64,000 nt of DNA from Duganella sp. Root336D2 (GTDB lineage Bacteria; Pseudomonadota; Gammaproteobacteria; Burkholderiales; Burkholderiaceae_D): assembly GCF_001425005.1 (NCBI RefSeq), contig NZ_LMDB01000012.1, positions 62,001 through 126,000 of the forward strand. The letters run 5' to 3'. Under the pieces are notes generated by a model. The model saw nothing but the letters and a program-made list of their open reading frames with translations. It was not told where the DNA came from and did not search any database. A program made the translations under genes and the position numbers. This document shows positions 8,263 through 17,509 of this stretch, one piece after another. The first letter of the stretch is position 1; each line of letters opens with the position of its first letter.

Positions 8263-9495
8263 TCAGGCTTGCAAGCCGAACGGATCGTCGATGGAGTGGG
8301 ACGGCTTGGTGAACCAGCGCGGGCCATCATCCGCCATGTAGAAGTGGTCTTCGTGGCGCACGCCGAATTCGCCAGGCACCACGATCATCGGCTCGTTCGA
8401 GAACGTCATGCCGACGTCCAGCGGGGTCTTGTCGCCGCCCACCAGGTATGGCCATTCGTGGATGTCCAGGCCGATGCCGTGGCCGGTGCGGTGCGGCAGG
8501 CCCGGCAGTTTGTATTCCGGGCCGAAGCCGGCCGCCTGCAGTGAACGGCGCGCGGCCTGGTCCACTTCTTCGCACGGCACGCCCAGTTGGGCAGCTTCGA
8601 ACGCGGCCAGTTGCGCCGCCTTCTCCGCATTCCATACCGCGCGCTGGCGCTCGCTCGCTGCGCCGTACACGTAGGTGCGGGTAATGTCGGAAATGTAGTT
8701 GTGGAGTTTGCAGCCGGTGTCGATCAGCACTGTGTCGCCTTGCTTCAGCGTCTGCACGTACGACACGCCGTGCGGGAAGGAGCTGGCCACGCCGAACAGC
8801 ACGATCACGAAATAGGAGCCGGCCGGCGCACCGACCTTGCGATGCGCCTTGTCGATGAACTCCGCCACCTCGGTGGTGGTGATGCCCTCGCGCAGGATGC
8901 TGGCGGTGGCGACGTGCACGGCCAGGGTCATGTCCTTGGCGCGCTGCATCAGGGCGATTTCCGTCTTCGACTTGCGCGTACGGCAGTGGGCCGTGACCGC
9001 TCGTGCATTTTCCAGCGCATAGCCTTCGGCCAGCGGGCGTATGCCTTCGTAGATGAAGAAGGCGGCGCTTTCGTCGATGCCGATGCGCGGCGGCTGTGCG
9101 GCATTCGGCACAATGCCTATCTTTTTCAGGACCGCGATGAACAGGGCGGAGGGACTTTCGTGCTCGTGCCAGCAGTTGACCGTACCTTCCACCAGCATGA
9201 AGTCCTGCAGTGTGTTTTCTTCGAAAGCAGGGGCGATGTATTCCACCGCGCCGCTGGCGGGCAGGATGGCGCCGACCATGCGTTCGCTCGGGTACCACTT
9301 GGTGCCGGTGAAGTAGAGCAGGCTGGAGCCGGCATTGATGTAGATGGCCGCGATGCCTTGTTGGCGCATGAAGACTTGTGCCTTTTCGATGCGTGCCAGG
9401 TGCTCATCCTTGCCGATCGGCGTTGCGCCCGCTGTCATGTCCGACAGGGATGCCAATGCCTCTTCGATTGTCTTGCCGCCAATGCCAATGCCCAT
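8263..9495 (-). CDS. M24 family metallopeptidase (Xaa-Pro aminopeptidase/dipeptidase type)
   Basis: A 410-residue cytoplasmic peptidase with an N-terminal creatinase-like domain (about 30-165) and a pita-bread catalytic domain (about 180-400). The five metal ligands are visible: Asp259 (LIDTG), Asp270 (ISDITR), His339 (RTGHGIG), Glu368 (SNEPM) and Glu382 (RHEDHF). The family removes residues next to proline or splits X-Pro dipeptides. No signal peptide is visible. A strong terminator separates it from the M4 gene upstream on the same strand, so it is probably transcribed alone. Exact specificity cannot be read from sequence. Confidence 0.88.
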   Translation of the reverse strand: MGIGIGGKTIEEALASLSDMTAGATPIGKDEHLARIEKAQVFMRQQGIAAIYINAGSSLLYFTGTKWYPSERMVGAILPASGAVEYIAPAFEENTLQDFMLVEGTVNCWHEHESPSALFIAVLKKIGIVPNAAQPPRIGIDESAAFFIYEGIRPLAEGYALENARAVTAHCRTRKSKTEIALMQRAKDMTLAVHVATASILREGITTTEVAEFIDKAHRKVGAPAGSYFVIVLFGVASSFPHGVSYVQTLKQGDTVLIDTGCKLHNYISDITRTYVYGAASERQRAVWNAEKAAQLAAFEAAQLGVPCEEVDQAARRSLQAAGFGPEYKLPGLPHRTGHGIGLDIHEWPYLVGGDKTPLDVGMTFSNEPMIVVPGEFGVRHEDHFYMADDGPRWFTKPSHSIDDPFGLQA

Positions 9496-9542
9496 GCTGC
9501 CTCCTTAAAAACAAGGGGAACATCATAGCATCGCCAGGACGC

Positions 9543-9598
9543 AAAAAAGCCGGCTATGCAGCTATCGTATCCGGGGATGACGATAGCCGCATACCGGC
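9543..9598 (-). terminator. Rho-independent terminator of the first M4 protease gene
   Basis: A long inverted repeat: GCCGGCTATGCAGCTATCGT (9549-9568) pairs almost fully with ACGATAGCCGCATACCGGC (9580-9598). On the minus strand the stem is followed by six T. It starts 15 bases beyond the M4 stop codon. Confidence 0.85.
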
Positions 9599-9612
9599 CA
9601 GGATGGTGCAGC

Positions 9613-12126
9613 TTATTGGACTTGCAGGCTTACCTTGTCAACAACGAAGGAAGTCTGCAGCGAGTAGTCTTCCGTCATGTTGAAGTGGATGCGCACGGTC
9701 TGGCCCTTGTACGGCAGCAGGTTGAAGCTGCGCACCTGGTAGCCGCTGGCAGGCATGGTGTTGTTGTAGGTCGCCAGGGTGCCCAGGGTGGTGCCGGAGC
9801 TGTTCTTCACGGTCACGACCATCTTGTCATACACGGTGCTGCCGGTTTCGGCAGTATCGATATGCAGTGCGAACGACAGCGTGGCCGCCGTGGCAGTCGA
9901 TGGGATGGTGACGGTCTGGTACAGCGATTCGGTAGCAGTGCTGCCGTTACCGCCCAGCCATGCGAAGCGCGAACCTTCGTACGCCGTCTGGCCGCTGTAG
10001 TTGCCGATCACGCCGGTGGTGCCAGCCCATGGCGTAGTGCCGGACTCGAAGCCGCCGTTGACGATCAGCTCGCTTTGCGGAGGGATCGTGCCTACGGTCA
10101 GGGTGGCGTTGTTCGAGGTGGCGGTCTTCGCCGGCGACGAAGAGTCGCTGACGATGGCCTTGAACACGGCACCGTTGTCCGCAGTCTGCGCGGTGAACGA
10201 GTAGGTAGCCGATGAGGCGCCCGAAATCTGGGTGCCGTTGCGGTACCAGGCGTAGCTGTAAGGCGCGGTGCCGCCGGTGGCGCCAACGGAGAAGGTAGCG
10301 GTGCCGCCGGGAGCTACCGTGACGTTGTTCGGCTGCGTGGTGATGGTTACCGTGTTCGGGTTGGCTTCGTCCACGTCGGTGCCGACGTTGATCGCCGCGT
10401 AAGCGCGCTTGACGGCAGTCGATTCAACGCTGCCCACGCCGTACAGCTGTTCCGCCGACTCGATCATCTTCAGGCGTGCGTTGGCGTAGTTGGTGGAGGC
10501 GGTGAACTTGGTGGTGTTAGCCTTGAACCAGATGCGGAACGCCTTGTCGCTGCCGATACCGCTCATCGCCAGCGGCTGCTTGTTCAAGTAAGAGCTGTAC
10601 ATCTCGCTCGAGGACGAGGAGTTGGAGCCGTTGGCCAGGAAGTAGAACATGCGGTTGTTCGGCCCCGAGGAGTAGTGCACGTCGATATTGCCCAGGGTGC
10701 TGCTCCAGGCATCGCGCGATGCGCCGTCCTTGGACGGCTTCCACATCCAGCGCAGAGGCTGGCCGTTTTTGGCGATCTCCTTGCCCATCATCCAGTCGTT
10801 GCCGGTCGGGATGGTGGTGCCGGTACCGCCATTGCGGGCATAGGCTTCCACCATTTCACCGGTGATGTCGGAGTTCGACTCATTCAGGCCGCCGGATTCG
10901 CCGGAGTAGGTCAGGTTGGACGTGGCGTCGGTTACTCCGTGGCCCATTTCGTGGCCGATCACGTCGATCGAACCCAGGCTGTAGAAGCTGGAGCCGTCGC
11001 CGATGTACATGCACTTGCAGCTCGGGTCGAAGAAGGCGTTGTCGTAGTTGTTGTCGACGTGGACCGCGATATAGGTCGCGGTGTTGTTGCCGTCCAGCGA
11101 AGACCAGCCCATCACGTTTTTCAGCGTGTCGTAAGTGTTCATCAGGCCCCACAGCGCATTCACTGCGGCGGTCTGGCCGTTGGCGTTGGTGGTGCTGCCG
11201 CCGTTGTATTGCTGGCCGTCGCCCCAGGTGTTGGTGGTGTTGGTGTAGATCGCGCCCGGGCTCGGGTTGTTGGCCGACGAGTGGTTGGCATTGGTGATGG
11301 CCATGCCGCCATAGGTGCCGCCGGTGCCGCGCGACGAATCCAGCATCTTGTAGGTGGAGCCGGACAGGGTGGTGTTGATCGGCACGTCGCCGTTGTACTG
11401 GCTATGGCCGACGCCGACCACGGTCTGCAGGGCGTTCCATTGCTTGATCACGGCGCCGGTCTTGGCGCTGATCACGGTGTCGCGGAAGACCGGACGGCCG
11501 TCCTTGTTCATGCGGGTCTTGACCAGGTAGGCCAACTCGTAGTGGTCGACTACTTCTTCCACGTCGGTCGCATTCAGCGCACTTTCGGTTTTATTGGCGG
11601 CGGCTGCGGTGCGCTGGGTCTTCACCACAGGCCAGATCAGCAGCTCGGCTTCCGGCTTGATGCGATGCTGGTTGCCAGGGGTGCGCGAGACAGCGACGCG
11701 GATCGCTTCGTCGGCGCTGAAGGCCGCGGTGGTGTCGGGAGCGCCCTTGCCGGCGGCCTTGGCGGCGCGTGAAGCGTCCAGTCCATCGCGGCGGTCGGAA
11801 GCCGACTCGCTGACGATATTGCCGTTTTCATCGGTGACAACGACGGACTCGGAACCGAATACGCGCAGGCCCTGGAAGGTATGGTCGGCGCGCAGGATGC
11901 GCTGGCCGTTGACGCCCGGGTGCTGTTCGCGCAGCTTATATCCATGCTCGCTATCGAGGCCGGCCGCGGCGCGCAGCGAATCCAGGCGCGATACCAGGTT
12001 CGCCTTTGCTTCGACGCTCATCGGCTGAGCGGGAGAGGCCATCAAGGTATCAGGCAGGACGCCTGCAAATGCAGGGGCGAACGAGGCGGCTACGGCTGCG
12101 GCCAACAGGCTTTTGCGAAGTTTCAT
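9613..12126 (-). CDS. Secreted M4 (thermolysin-like) metalloprotease, copy A
   Basis: An 837-residue pre-pro-protease: signal peptide ending near residue 21 (FAPAFA), FTP/PepSY-type propeptide (about 30-200), M4 catalytic domain (about 240-600), one Ig-like domain (about 610-695) and a C-terminal jelly-roll domain starting NGGFESG (about 700-837). Zinc ligands are His392 and His396 (HEMGH) and Glu416 (GLNES); the transition-state histidine is in DVHYSSG. Such enzymes are exported and self-processed and degrade extracellular protein; the C-terminal domains are usually removed or bind substrate. ATG 12126 is the start of the signal peptide. It lies in tandem with a very similar copy at 12324-14840. 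Confidence 0.93.
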   Translation of the reverse strand: MKLRKSLLAAAVAASFAPAFAGVLPDTLMASPAQPMSVEAKANLVSRLDSLRAAAGLDSEHGYKLREQHPGVNGQRILRADHTFQGLRVFGSESVVVTDENGNIVSESASDRRDGLDASRAAKAAGKGAPDTTAAFSADEAIRVAVSRTPGNQHRIKPEAELLIWPVVKTQRTAAAANKTESALNATDVEEVVDHYELAYLVKTRMNKDGRPVFRDTVISAKTGAVIKQWNALQTVVGVGHSQYNGDVPINTTLSGSTYKMLDSSRGTGGTYGGMAITNANHSSANNPSPGAIYTNTTNTWGDGQQYNGGSTTNANGQTAAVNALWGLMNTYDTLKNVMGWSSLDGNNTATYIAVHVDNNYDNAFFDPSCKCMYIGDGSSFYSLGSIDVIGHEMGHGVTDATSNLTYSGESGGLNESNSDITGEMVEAYARNGGTGTTIPTGNDWMMGKEIAKNGQPLRWMWKPSKDGASRDAWSSTLGNIDVHYSSGPNNRMFYFLANGSNSSSSSEMYSSYLNKQPLAMSGIGSDKAFRIWFKANTTKFTASTNYANARLKMIESAEQLYGVGSVESTAVKRAYAAINVGTDVDEANPNTVTITTQPNNVTVAPGGTATFSVGATGGTAPYSYAWYRNGTQISGASSATYSFTAQTADNGAVFKAIVSDSSSPAKTATSNNATLTVGTIPPQSELIVNGGFESGTTPWAGTTGVIGNYSGQTAYEGSRFAWLGGNGSTATESLYQTVTIPSTATAATLSFALHIDTAETGSTVYDKMVVTVKNSSGTTLGTLATYNNTMPASGYQVRSFNLLPYKGQTVRIHFNMTEDYSLQTSFVVDKVSLQVQ

Positions 12127-12163
12127 CGACTCTCCTAGGGAACTTGGGTTGGTGGGAGAGACG

Positions 12164-12192
12164 ACGTTATGCCTGTTTTTTGTGCAAGTCAA
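12164..12192 (-). promoter_or_regulatory. Sigma-70-like promoter of M4 copy A
   Basis: On the minus strand TTGACT (12187-12192) is followed after 17 bases by TAACGT (12164-12169). The same arrangement, with the same flanks, precedes copy B, which supports it being functional. Confidence 0.6.
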
Positions 12193-12270
12193 AAAACTTA
12201 TGAAATGAGTCAGTTTTACAGATTTTGTATATTTTTAGACAATAGATTACAGTTCCATAGTCACCAAATG

Positions 12271-12304
12271 AAACGGGGCGGCCCCCCTCGGCGCCACCCC
12301 GTTT
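12271..12304 (-). terminator. Terminator of M4 copy B
   Basis: AAACGGGGCGG (12271-12281) pairs with CCACCCCGTTT (12294-12304), with a GC-rich loop. On the minus strand the stem is followed by TTTCATTT. It lies 20 bases after the copy B stop and before the copy A promoter, so the two proteases are separate transcription units. Confidence 0.8.
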
Positions 12305-12323
12305 TGCTTGCTTTGACCGTGTA

Positions 12324-14840
12324 TTACTGGACTTGCAGGCTGACCTTATCCACCACGAACGAAGTCTGCAGCGACGAGTCTTCGGTCATGTTGAAGTGCA
12401 GGCGCACGGTCTGGCCTTTGTACGGCAGCAGGTTGAAGCTGCGCACCTGGTAGCCGCTGGCGGCGTTCGCGTTGCTGTAGGTTGCCAGGGTGCCCAGGGT
12501 GGTGCCGGCGCTGTTCTTCACAGTCACCACCAGCTTGTCGTACGCGGTGCTGCCCGATTCCGCGGTGTCGATATGCAGCGCGAACGAGAAGTTCGCCGAC
12601 GTTGCGGTCGATGGGATGGCCACGGACTGGTACAGGGTTTCGGTCGCGGTGGCGCCGTTACCGCCGAGCCATGCGAAGCGGGTACCTTCGTATGCCGACT
12701 GGCCGCTGTAGTTGCCGATCACGCCGGTGCTGCCGGCCCATGGCGTAGTGCCGGACTCGAAGCCGCCGTTGACGACCAGCTCGGATTGCTGGGTGGTGCC
12801 CACGGTCAGGGTCGCGTTGTTCGAGGTCGCGGTCTTCACCGGCGACGACGAATCGGTGACCTCGGCCTTGAACACGGCGCCGTTGTCGGCAGCCTGCGCG
12901 GTGAACGAGTAGGTGGCCGAGGAGGCGCCCGAGATCTGGGTGCCGTTGCGGTACCACTTGTAGCTGTAAGGCGAAGTGCCGCCGCTCGCGCCCACGGTGA
13001 AGCTGGCGGTGCCGCCTGCTGCCACGGTGATGTTGTTCGGCTGGGTGCTGATCGACACGCCGGTGCCGGCGCCGGTTTCGTCGACGTCGGTGCCTACGTT
13101 GATTGCTGCGTATGCGCGCTTGACGGCGATCGATTCCTTGCTGCCTACGCCGTACAGTTCTTCAGCCGACTGGATCACCTTGGTGCGTGCATCGGCGTAA
13201 TTGGTCGATGCGGTGAACTTGGTGGTGTTGGCCTTGAACCAGATGCGGAACGCCTTGTCGCTGCCGATACCGGTCATCGCCAATGGCTGCTTGTTCAGGT
13301 AAGAGCTGTACATCTCGCTCGAGGACGAGGAGTTGGAGCCGTTGGCCAGGAAGTAGAACATGCGGTTGTTCGGGCCCGAGGAGAAGTGCACGTTCAGGTT
13401 GCCCAGGGTGCTGCTCCAGGCGTCCTTCGACGAGCCGTCCTTGGATGGCTTCCACATCCAGCGCAGCGGCTGGCCGTTTTTGGCAATCTCCTTGCCCATC
13501 ATCCAGTCGTTGCCGGTCGGGATGGTGGTGCCGGTACCGCCATTGCGGGCATAGGCTTCCACCATTTCGCCGGTGATGTCGGAGTTCGACTCATTCAGAC
13601 CGCCGGATTCGCCGGAGTAGGTCAGGTTGGACGTGGCGTCGGTTACGCCGTGGCCCATTTCGTGGCCGATCACATCGATCGAACCCAGGCTGTTGAAGCT
13701 GGAACCGTCGCCGATGTACATGCACTTGCAGTTCGGGTCGAAGAAGGCGTTGTCGTAGTTGTTGTCGACGTGGACCGCGATATAGGTTGCGGTGTTGTTG
13801 CCGTCCAGCGAAGACCAGCCCATCACGTTTTTCAGCGTGTCGTAGGTGTTCATCAGGCCCCACAGCGCATTCACTGCGGCGGTCTGGCCGTTGGCGTTGG
13901 TGGTGCTGCCGCCGCTGATGTACTGCTGGCCGTCGCCCCAGGTATTGCTGCTGTTGGTGTAGATCGAGCCGGCCTGTGGATTCGATTCAGGCGAGTGGTT
14001 GGCGTTGGTGATCGCCATGCCGCCGAAGGTGCCGCCTACGCCGCGGGTCGAGTCCAGCATCTTGTAGGTGGAGCCGGACAGGGTGGTGTTGATCGGTACG
14101 TCGCCGTTGTACTGGCTATGGCCGACGCCGACCACGGTTTGCAGCGCATCCCATTGCTTGATCACGGCGCCGGTGGTAGCGCTGATCACGGTGTCGCGGA
14201 ACACTGGACGGCCGTCCTTGTTCATGCGGGTCTTGACCAGGTAGGCCAGCTCGTAGTGGTCGACCACGTCTTCCACGTCGGTCGCATTGAGCGCGCTTTC
14301 TGCCTTGTTGGCGGCAGCGGCGGTGCGCTGGGTCTTGACCACTGGCCAGATCAGCAGTTCGGCTTCCGGCTTGACGCGGTGCGTTTTGCCTGCAGTGCGT
14401 GAAACAGCGACGCGGATCGCTTCGTCGGCGCTGAAAGCTGCGGTGGTGTCAGGCGCGCCTTTGCCGGTCGCCCGGGCGGAGCGGTGTGCATCCAGGCCGT
14501 TGCGGCGGTCGGAAGCGGATTCGCTCACGATATCGCCGTTTTCGTCGGTGACAACGACGGACTCGGAACCGAACACGCGCAGGCCCTGGAAGGTATGGTC
14601 GGCGCGCAGGATGCGCTGGCCGCCGGCACCAGGGTGCTGTTCACGCACTTTGTAGCCGTGCTCGCTATCCAGGCCAGCAGCGGAGCGGCGCGCGTCCAGG
14701 CGTGCAGCCAGGTTGGCCCTGGCTTCAAGGCCCATCGGCTGGGCCGGTGCGGCCATCATGTTTTCTGGCAGGACGCCTGCAAATGCAGGGGCGAAAGAGG
14801 CGGCTACGGCTGCAGCCAGCAGGCTTTTGCGAAGGTTCAT
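12324..14840 (-). CDS. Secreted M4 (thermolysin-like) metalloprotease, copy B
   Basis: An 838-residue paralogue of copy A with the same order: signal peptide, FTP/PepSY propeptide, M4 catalytic domain, Ig-like domain and C-terminal NGGFESG jelly-roll. Zinc ligands are His393, His397 and Glu417. The catalytic core is almost identical to copy A even at many third codon positions, whereas the Ig-like and linker regions differ more (for example the linker after VGTDVDE). It has its own promoter and terminator. The pair looks like a tandem duplication; the original copy cannot be told from the window. Confidence 0.93.
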   Translation of the reverse strand: MNLRKSLLAAAVAASFAPAFAGVLPENMMAAPAQPMGLEARANLAARLDARRSAAGLDSEHGYKVREQHPGAGGQRILRADHTFQGLRVFGSESVVVTDENGDIVSESASDRRNGLDAHRSARATGKGAPDTTAAFSADEAIRVAVSRTAGKTHRVKPEAELLIWPVVKTQRTAAAANKAESALNATDVEDVVDHYELAYLVKTRMNKDGRPVFRDTVISATTGAVIKQWDALQTVVGVGHSQYNGDVPINTTLSGSTYKMLDSTRGVGGTFGGMAITNANHSPESNPQAGSIYTNSSNTWGDGQQYISGGSTTNANGQTAAVNALWGLMNTYDTLKNVMGWSSLDGNNTATYIAVHVDNNYDNAFFDPNCKCMYIGDGSSFNSLGSIDVIGHEMGHGVTDATSNLTYSGESGGLNESNSDITGEMVEAYARNGGTGTTIPTGNDWMMGKEIAKNGQPLRWMWKPSKDGSSKDAWSSTLGNLNVHFSSGPNNRMFYFLANGSNSSSSSEMYSSYLNKQPLAMTGIGSDKAFRIWFKANTTKFTASTNYADARTKVIQSAEELYGVGSKESIAVKRAYAAINVGTDVDETGAGTGVSISTQPNNITVAAGGTASFTVGASGGTSPYSYKWYRNGTQISGASSATYSFTAQAADNGAVFKAEVTDSSSPVKTATSNNATLTVGTTQQSELVVNGGFESGTTPWAGSTGVIGNYSGQSAYEGTRFAWLGGNGATATETLYQSVAIPSTATSANFSFALHIDTAESGSTAYDKLVVTVKNSAGTTLGTLATYSNANAASGYQVRSFNLLPYKGQTVRLHFNMTEDSSLQTSFVVDKVSLQVQ

Positions 14841-14881
14841 CAGCTCTCCTTGTGAGCGGTGGGGGTGGTAGGGAGAGCGGG

Positions 14882-14910
14882 AAGTTATGCCTGTTCTTTA
14901 TGCAAGTCAA
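14882..14910 (-). promoter_or_regulatory. Sigma-70-like promoter of M4 copy B
   Basis: Minus-strand TTGACT (14905-14910), 17-base spacer, TAACTT (14882-14887). The element and about 60 bases of flanking sequence match the copy A promoter region. Confidence 0.6.
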
Positions 14911-15114
14911 AAAAGTTGCAAAATAAGTCGGTTCTACACTTTTTGTTCAGTTTTAGACATTTGATTACATTTGGGTGGTTCTTGAACTAGCTCGCTTTGC
15001 GACCAAATGGCGCACGATTGGCGCGATTTGTAGGGAAGTTACAACGAAATAGAGGTGTTTTTCTAGTTTCGTGTTGGATGCAACAGAAATATGTATCTAA
15101 TTGTCACACTCATG

Positions 15115-15144
15115 TTGCACTAGTTGAATTTTGCGTTTTACACT
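15115..15144 (+). promoter_or_regulatory. Promoter candidate for the ACT-like gene
   Basis: TTGCAC (15115-15120), an 18-base spacer and TACACT (15139-15144), about 47 bases before the chosen ATG. Confidence 0.45.
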
Positions 15145-15190
15145 AGCCCGTCGTTTGTTTGACGTACCACTTAGTGAGGGCGCATCACTC

Positions 15191-15853
15191 ATGTTGTCTA
15201 TTTCTACCAAAGTTGAAAGGATCGTCGCGGAGTCGCCCTTCCTGAGCGAAGGTCTGCGCCGTGGCTTGATCAACCTGTCGGAACTGGCGCGCCAGCTGCA
15301 GCCGCAGCTCCAGAACGACCTGTGGAAGCCCGTCGGCCAGGCGGCCGTGGTCATGGCCTTGCGCCGTGTCGCCGGACGCCTGCCGGACAAGGATGCCCAG
15401 GAACTCGTGCTGGCCCAGCAGTCCGGCCAGCTGACCGCACGCACCGACCTGGTCGAATTCACCTTCCGCCGTTCGGACCGCATTGACGAATGCCACCGCC
15501 AGCTGCTGGAGCGCTCGGGGACCGGCCATGGCCTGTACCTGACCGTGACCCGTGGCAGCGAAGAGGTGGTGGTGATCTGCAGCCGCCCCTTCATCGGCCT
15601 GGTCGAACAGATCTTCGCCGGCGAACGCCTGCTGGCGCGGCTGGAGAACCTGAACGCCGTCACGCTGCAGCTGACCGCCGATTCCTGGCGCACGCCGGGC
15701 ATCTACCACGCCATCCTGAAAAAGCTGGCATGGGACAAGGTCAACCTGATCAACCTGATCTCGACCCATACCGAACTCACCCTGCTGCTGGAGAAGGAAC
15801 ACACAGGCGCCGCTTTCAGCGTCCTCTCCAACATGATCGCGCACAAGCACTGA
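15191..15853 (+). CDS. Conserved hypothetical protein with ACT-like C-terminal half
   Basis: A 220-residue soluble protein. The first half is helical (FLSEGLRRGLINLSELARQL, then a regularly amphipathic stretch); the second half (about 145-215) alternates beta strands and helices in the way of paired ACT domains (LNAVTLQLT, then INLISTHTELTLLLE). I cannot name a characterised homologue. ACT domains usually sense small ligands, so a regulatory role is possible. The ATG at 15191 is preferred over an upstream TTG at 15131, which would fall inside the promoter candidate. A VOC-family gene follows after 38 bases. Confidence 0.65.
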   Translation: MLSISTKVERIVAESPFLSEGLRRGLINLSELARQLQPQLQNDLWKPVGQAAVVMALRRVAGRLPDKDAQELVLAQQSGQLTARTDLVEFTFRRSDRIDECHRQLLERSGTGHGLYLTVTRGSEEVVVICSRPFIGLVEQIFAGERLLARLENLNAVTLQLTADSWRTPGIYHAILKKLAWDKVNLINLISTHTELTLLLEKEHTGAAFSVLSNMIAHKH

Positions 15854-15891
15854 TGTACACTCCCGGTAGGGCAAACCTACAGGGAGTCAGC

Positions 15892-16269
15892 ATGGGCTTG
15901 AAAGACACGCAGCGGGTGGTGCCGGCATTGCGGGTGGCGAACTACGCCGCCAGCAAGCCTTTCTATGAATCGCTCGGCTTCCGCGAAGAGTGGGCCCACC
16001 AATTCGAACCCGGCTTGCCGGCCTTTGCCTCGATGATGCTCGACGGCATGGAAATTTTCCTATCTGAACATTCGGGCGACTGCCAACCCGGCGGGCTGGT
16101 ACACTTTTATGTTCCGGACGTCGACGCCCTCTTTGACGACTTCCTGGAGTATGGCGTGAACGTCGAGCAAGCGCCGAACAATGACTTGGGAGCGGACCTG
16201 CGTGTCATGTCCGTTCTCGATCCAGACAATAACCGGCTCAAATTTTTGACCCAGACCCATTGGGAGTAA
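15892..16269 (+). CDS. VOC (glyoxalase/bleomycin-resistance fold) family protein
   Basis: A 125-residue protein with the paired beta-alpha-beta-beta-beta pattern of the vicinal oxygen chelate superfamily (VPALRVANYAASKPFYESLGF at the N-terminus, VLDPDNNRLKFL at the C-terminus). Its size and motif pattern are closest to bleomycin-resistance-like members, which bind rather than transform ligand; the acidic C-terminal position expected of metal-dependent glyoxalases is not obvious. The start at 15892 follows an AGGGAG ribosome site. Function is otherwise unassigned. Confidence 0.75.
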   Translation: MGLKDTQRVVPALRVANYAASKPFYESLGFREEWAHQFEPGLPAFASMMLDGMEIFLSEHSGDCQPGGLVHFYVPDVDALFDDFLEYGVNVEQAPNNDLGADLRVMSVLDPDNNRLKFLTQTHWE

Positions 16270-16274
16270 GCGCA

Positions 16275-16748
16275 ATGAAGAAAGCGCTGTTGTTCGCATT
16301 CCTTGGCATGGCCGCCGCATCGCAGGCCAGTGCGCAGGGACTATTCAAGTGTTCGATAGATGGCAAGGTGACTTACCAGTCCATGCCCTGTCCCAAAAAC
16401 GGCGGCGCGTCGCTCGACTACCCGCCGCCGCCGACTGCTGCCCAGGCGAAAGCGGCCCAGGCGCGCGCCCAGGAAGACCGCGAGCGCGTGAATCAGCTGG
16501 CCGAGAACAACCGCCGGGCACGCGAGAAAAAGGCCAACGTGGATGCGGAAGAGGCCAAGGAAGAAGCGGCCAGCAAGCGCGTGGCCAAGAGCAGCTGCGA
16601 TTCGCTGCGTACCCGCCGTGAAGAGCTGTACGGCCAGCGCAATGAGAACCGCCGCAATTCCCAGCTCGATGCGATGTCCAAGACCCAGAACGATATCGAC
16701 AAGCTGGAGGCCGAATACACCAAGGGCGCCTGCGGCCCGCTCGACTGA
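16275..16748 (+). CDS. Exported DUF4124-type coiled-coil protein
   Basis: A 157-residue protein with a signal peptide (cleavage likely after ASAQ, about residue 21), a short DUF4124-like segment (LFKCSIDGKVTYQSMPCP, the two cysteines probably disulfide-linked), a proline stretch, and a long Ala/Glu/Arg/Lys-rich region (about 55-150) predicted to be coiled coil. Family members are periplasmic and poorly characterised. It starts five bases after the VOC gene, so the two are likely co-transcribed. Confidence 0.7.
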   Translation: MKKALLFAFLGMAAASQASAQGLFKCSIDGKVTYQSMPCPKNGGASLDYPPPPTAAQAKAAQARAQEDRERVNQLAENNRRAREKKANVDAEEAKEEAASKRVAKSSCDSLRTRREELYGQRNENRRNSQLDAMSKTQNDIDKLEAEYTKGACGPLD

Positions 16749-16770
16749 GGGGCCGCCCTGGCGGCGCCGC

Positions 16771-17502
16771 TTATTGCGGTGCCGCGCCTGCAGCCGGCGC
16801 TGCGGGATTTTCCTGCACTGCCAGCGCAACGGCCTGCACCGAAAGCTCGCGCAATTTGCCAAGCACGGCCTGGTCTTTGACCACCGTCAGCGTGGTGATC
16901 TTGCCCATGTCCTTGTTCACCAGGTATGCCACCAGTGCGCCGGCGACGGCACCTCCGGCGGCTGCCTGCCCGTAGCTGAGGCTGCTGTTCTTGACCACCG
17001 CACGGCCTGCTGCACCACCCAGGCCGCCAGCTGTTGCCATCAGTCCGACACTGAGTTTGTGGGTGACGGGGTCCTTGGTGTAGCCGACATTGGCGCAGCC
17101 GGTGCCTTCGGCCGGCACTTCCGGCGCTACGCCTTCCATCGACGTATACAGGTAGATGGACGGCATTTTTGACGGGTCCTTGGGCATGAAGAAGCCGCCG
17201 TCACTGTGGCTTCGCTTGGCGCCGGGATTTCCAGGCTGGAAGATGGAGATGCCGCCTTGCGGTGCGCGGAAATAAGTGCCTTGCGCATCTTCTTTTTCCG
17301 ATACATATGGGCCGCGTTCCAGGCGGGTCTCAGTCACCAGTTTCAGCATACCGGCAGTATCGCTGGCTGTGAGCGCTTGAGGCAGCTGGATGCAAGTGAT
17401 GGACGCTGGCGCTGCCAGTCGATCCGGTTCGACCAGCGGAGTGCTTGCGCAGCCGCCCAGCATTGCGCTGGCGGCGAGTGGGAACAGCAGTTTCTTGTAC
17501 AT
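16771..17502 (-). CDS. Hypothetical lipoprotein with glycine-zipper segment
   Basis: A 243-residue predicted lipoprotein: lipobox LGGC (Cys18), a mixed soluble domain (about 20-145), then a Gly/Ala-rich hydrophobic stretch (about 152-195, GLMATAGGLGGAAG and AAAGGAVAGALVAYL) of glycine-zipper type, and an Ala/Pro-rich tail. I do not recognise the family. The promoter candidate and an inverted repeat just upstream suggest individual regulation. Confidence 0.65.
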   Translation of the reverse strand: MYKKLLFPLAASAMLGGCASTPLVEPDRLAAPASITCIQLPQALTASDTAGMLKLVTETRLERGPYVSEKEDAQGTYFRAPQGGISIFQPGNPGAKRSHSDGGFFMPKDPSKMPSIYLYTSMEGVAPEVPAEGTGCANVGYTKDPVTHKLSVGLMATAGGLGGAAGRAVVKNSSLSYGQAAAGGAVAGALVAYLVNKDMGKITTLTVVKDQAVLGKLRELSVQAVALAVQENPAAPAAGAAPQ

Positions 17503-17509
17503 TGTTCAT

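Larger units (their letters stand above)
14841..15190. other. 350-bp divergent intergenic region
   Basis: No gene seen. It is clearly richer in A and T than its surroundings. It holds the copy B protease promoter on the left and, on the right, a + strand promoter candidate for the ACT-like gene. The middle (about 14940-15110) contains several TTTTAGAC/TTACA-like strings, some shared with the region upstream of protease copy A, which may be regulator sites. Confidence 0.5.

Noticed and set aside
12333-14402. 689-codon open frame antisense to M4 copy B
   Set aside because: It mirrors a well-supported protease gene; its product is Val/Gly/His-rich with no domain, as expected for the complement of a GC-rich coding sequence. 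The similar frame at 10675-11772 opposite copy A is rejected likewise.
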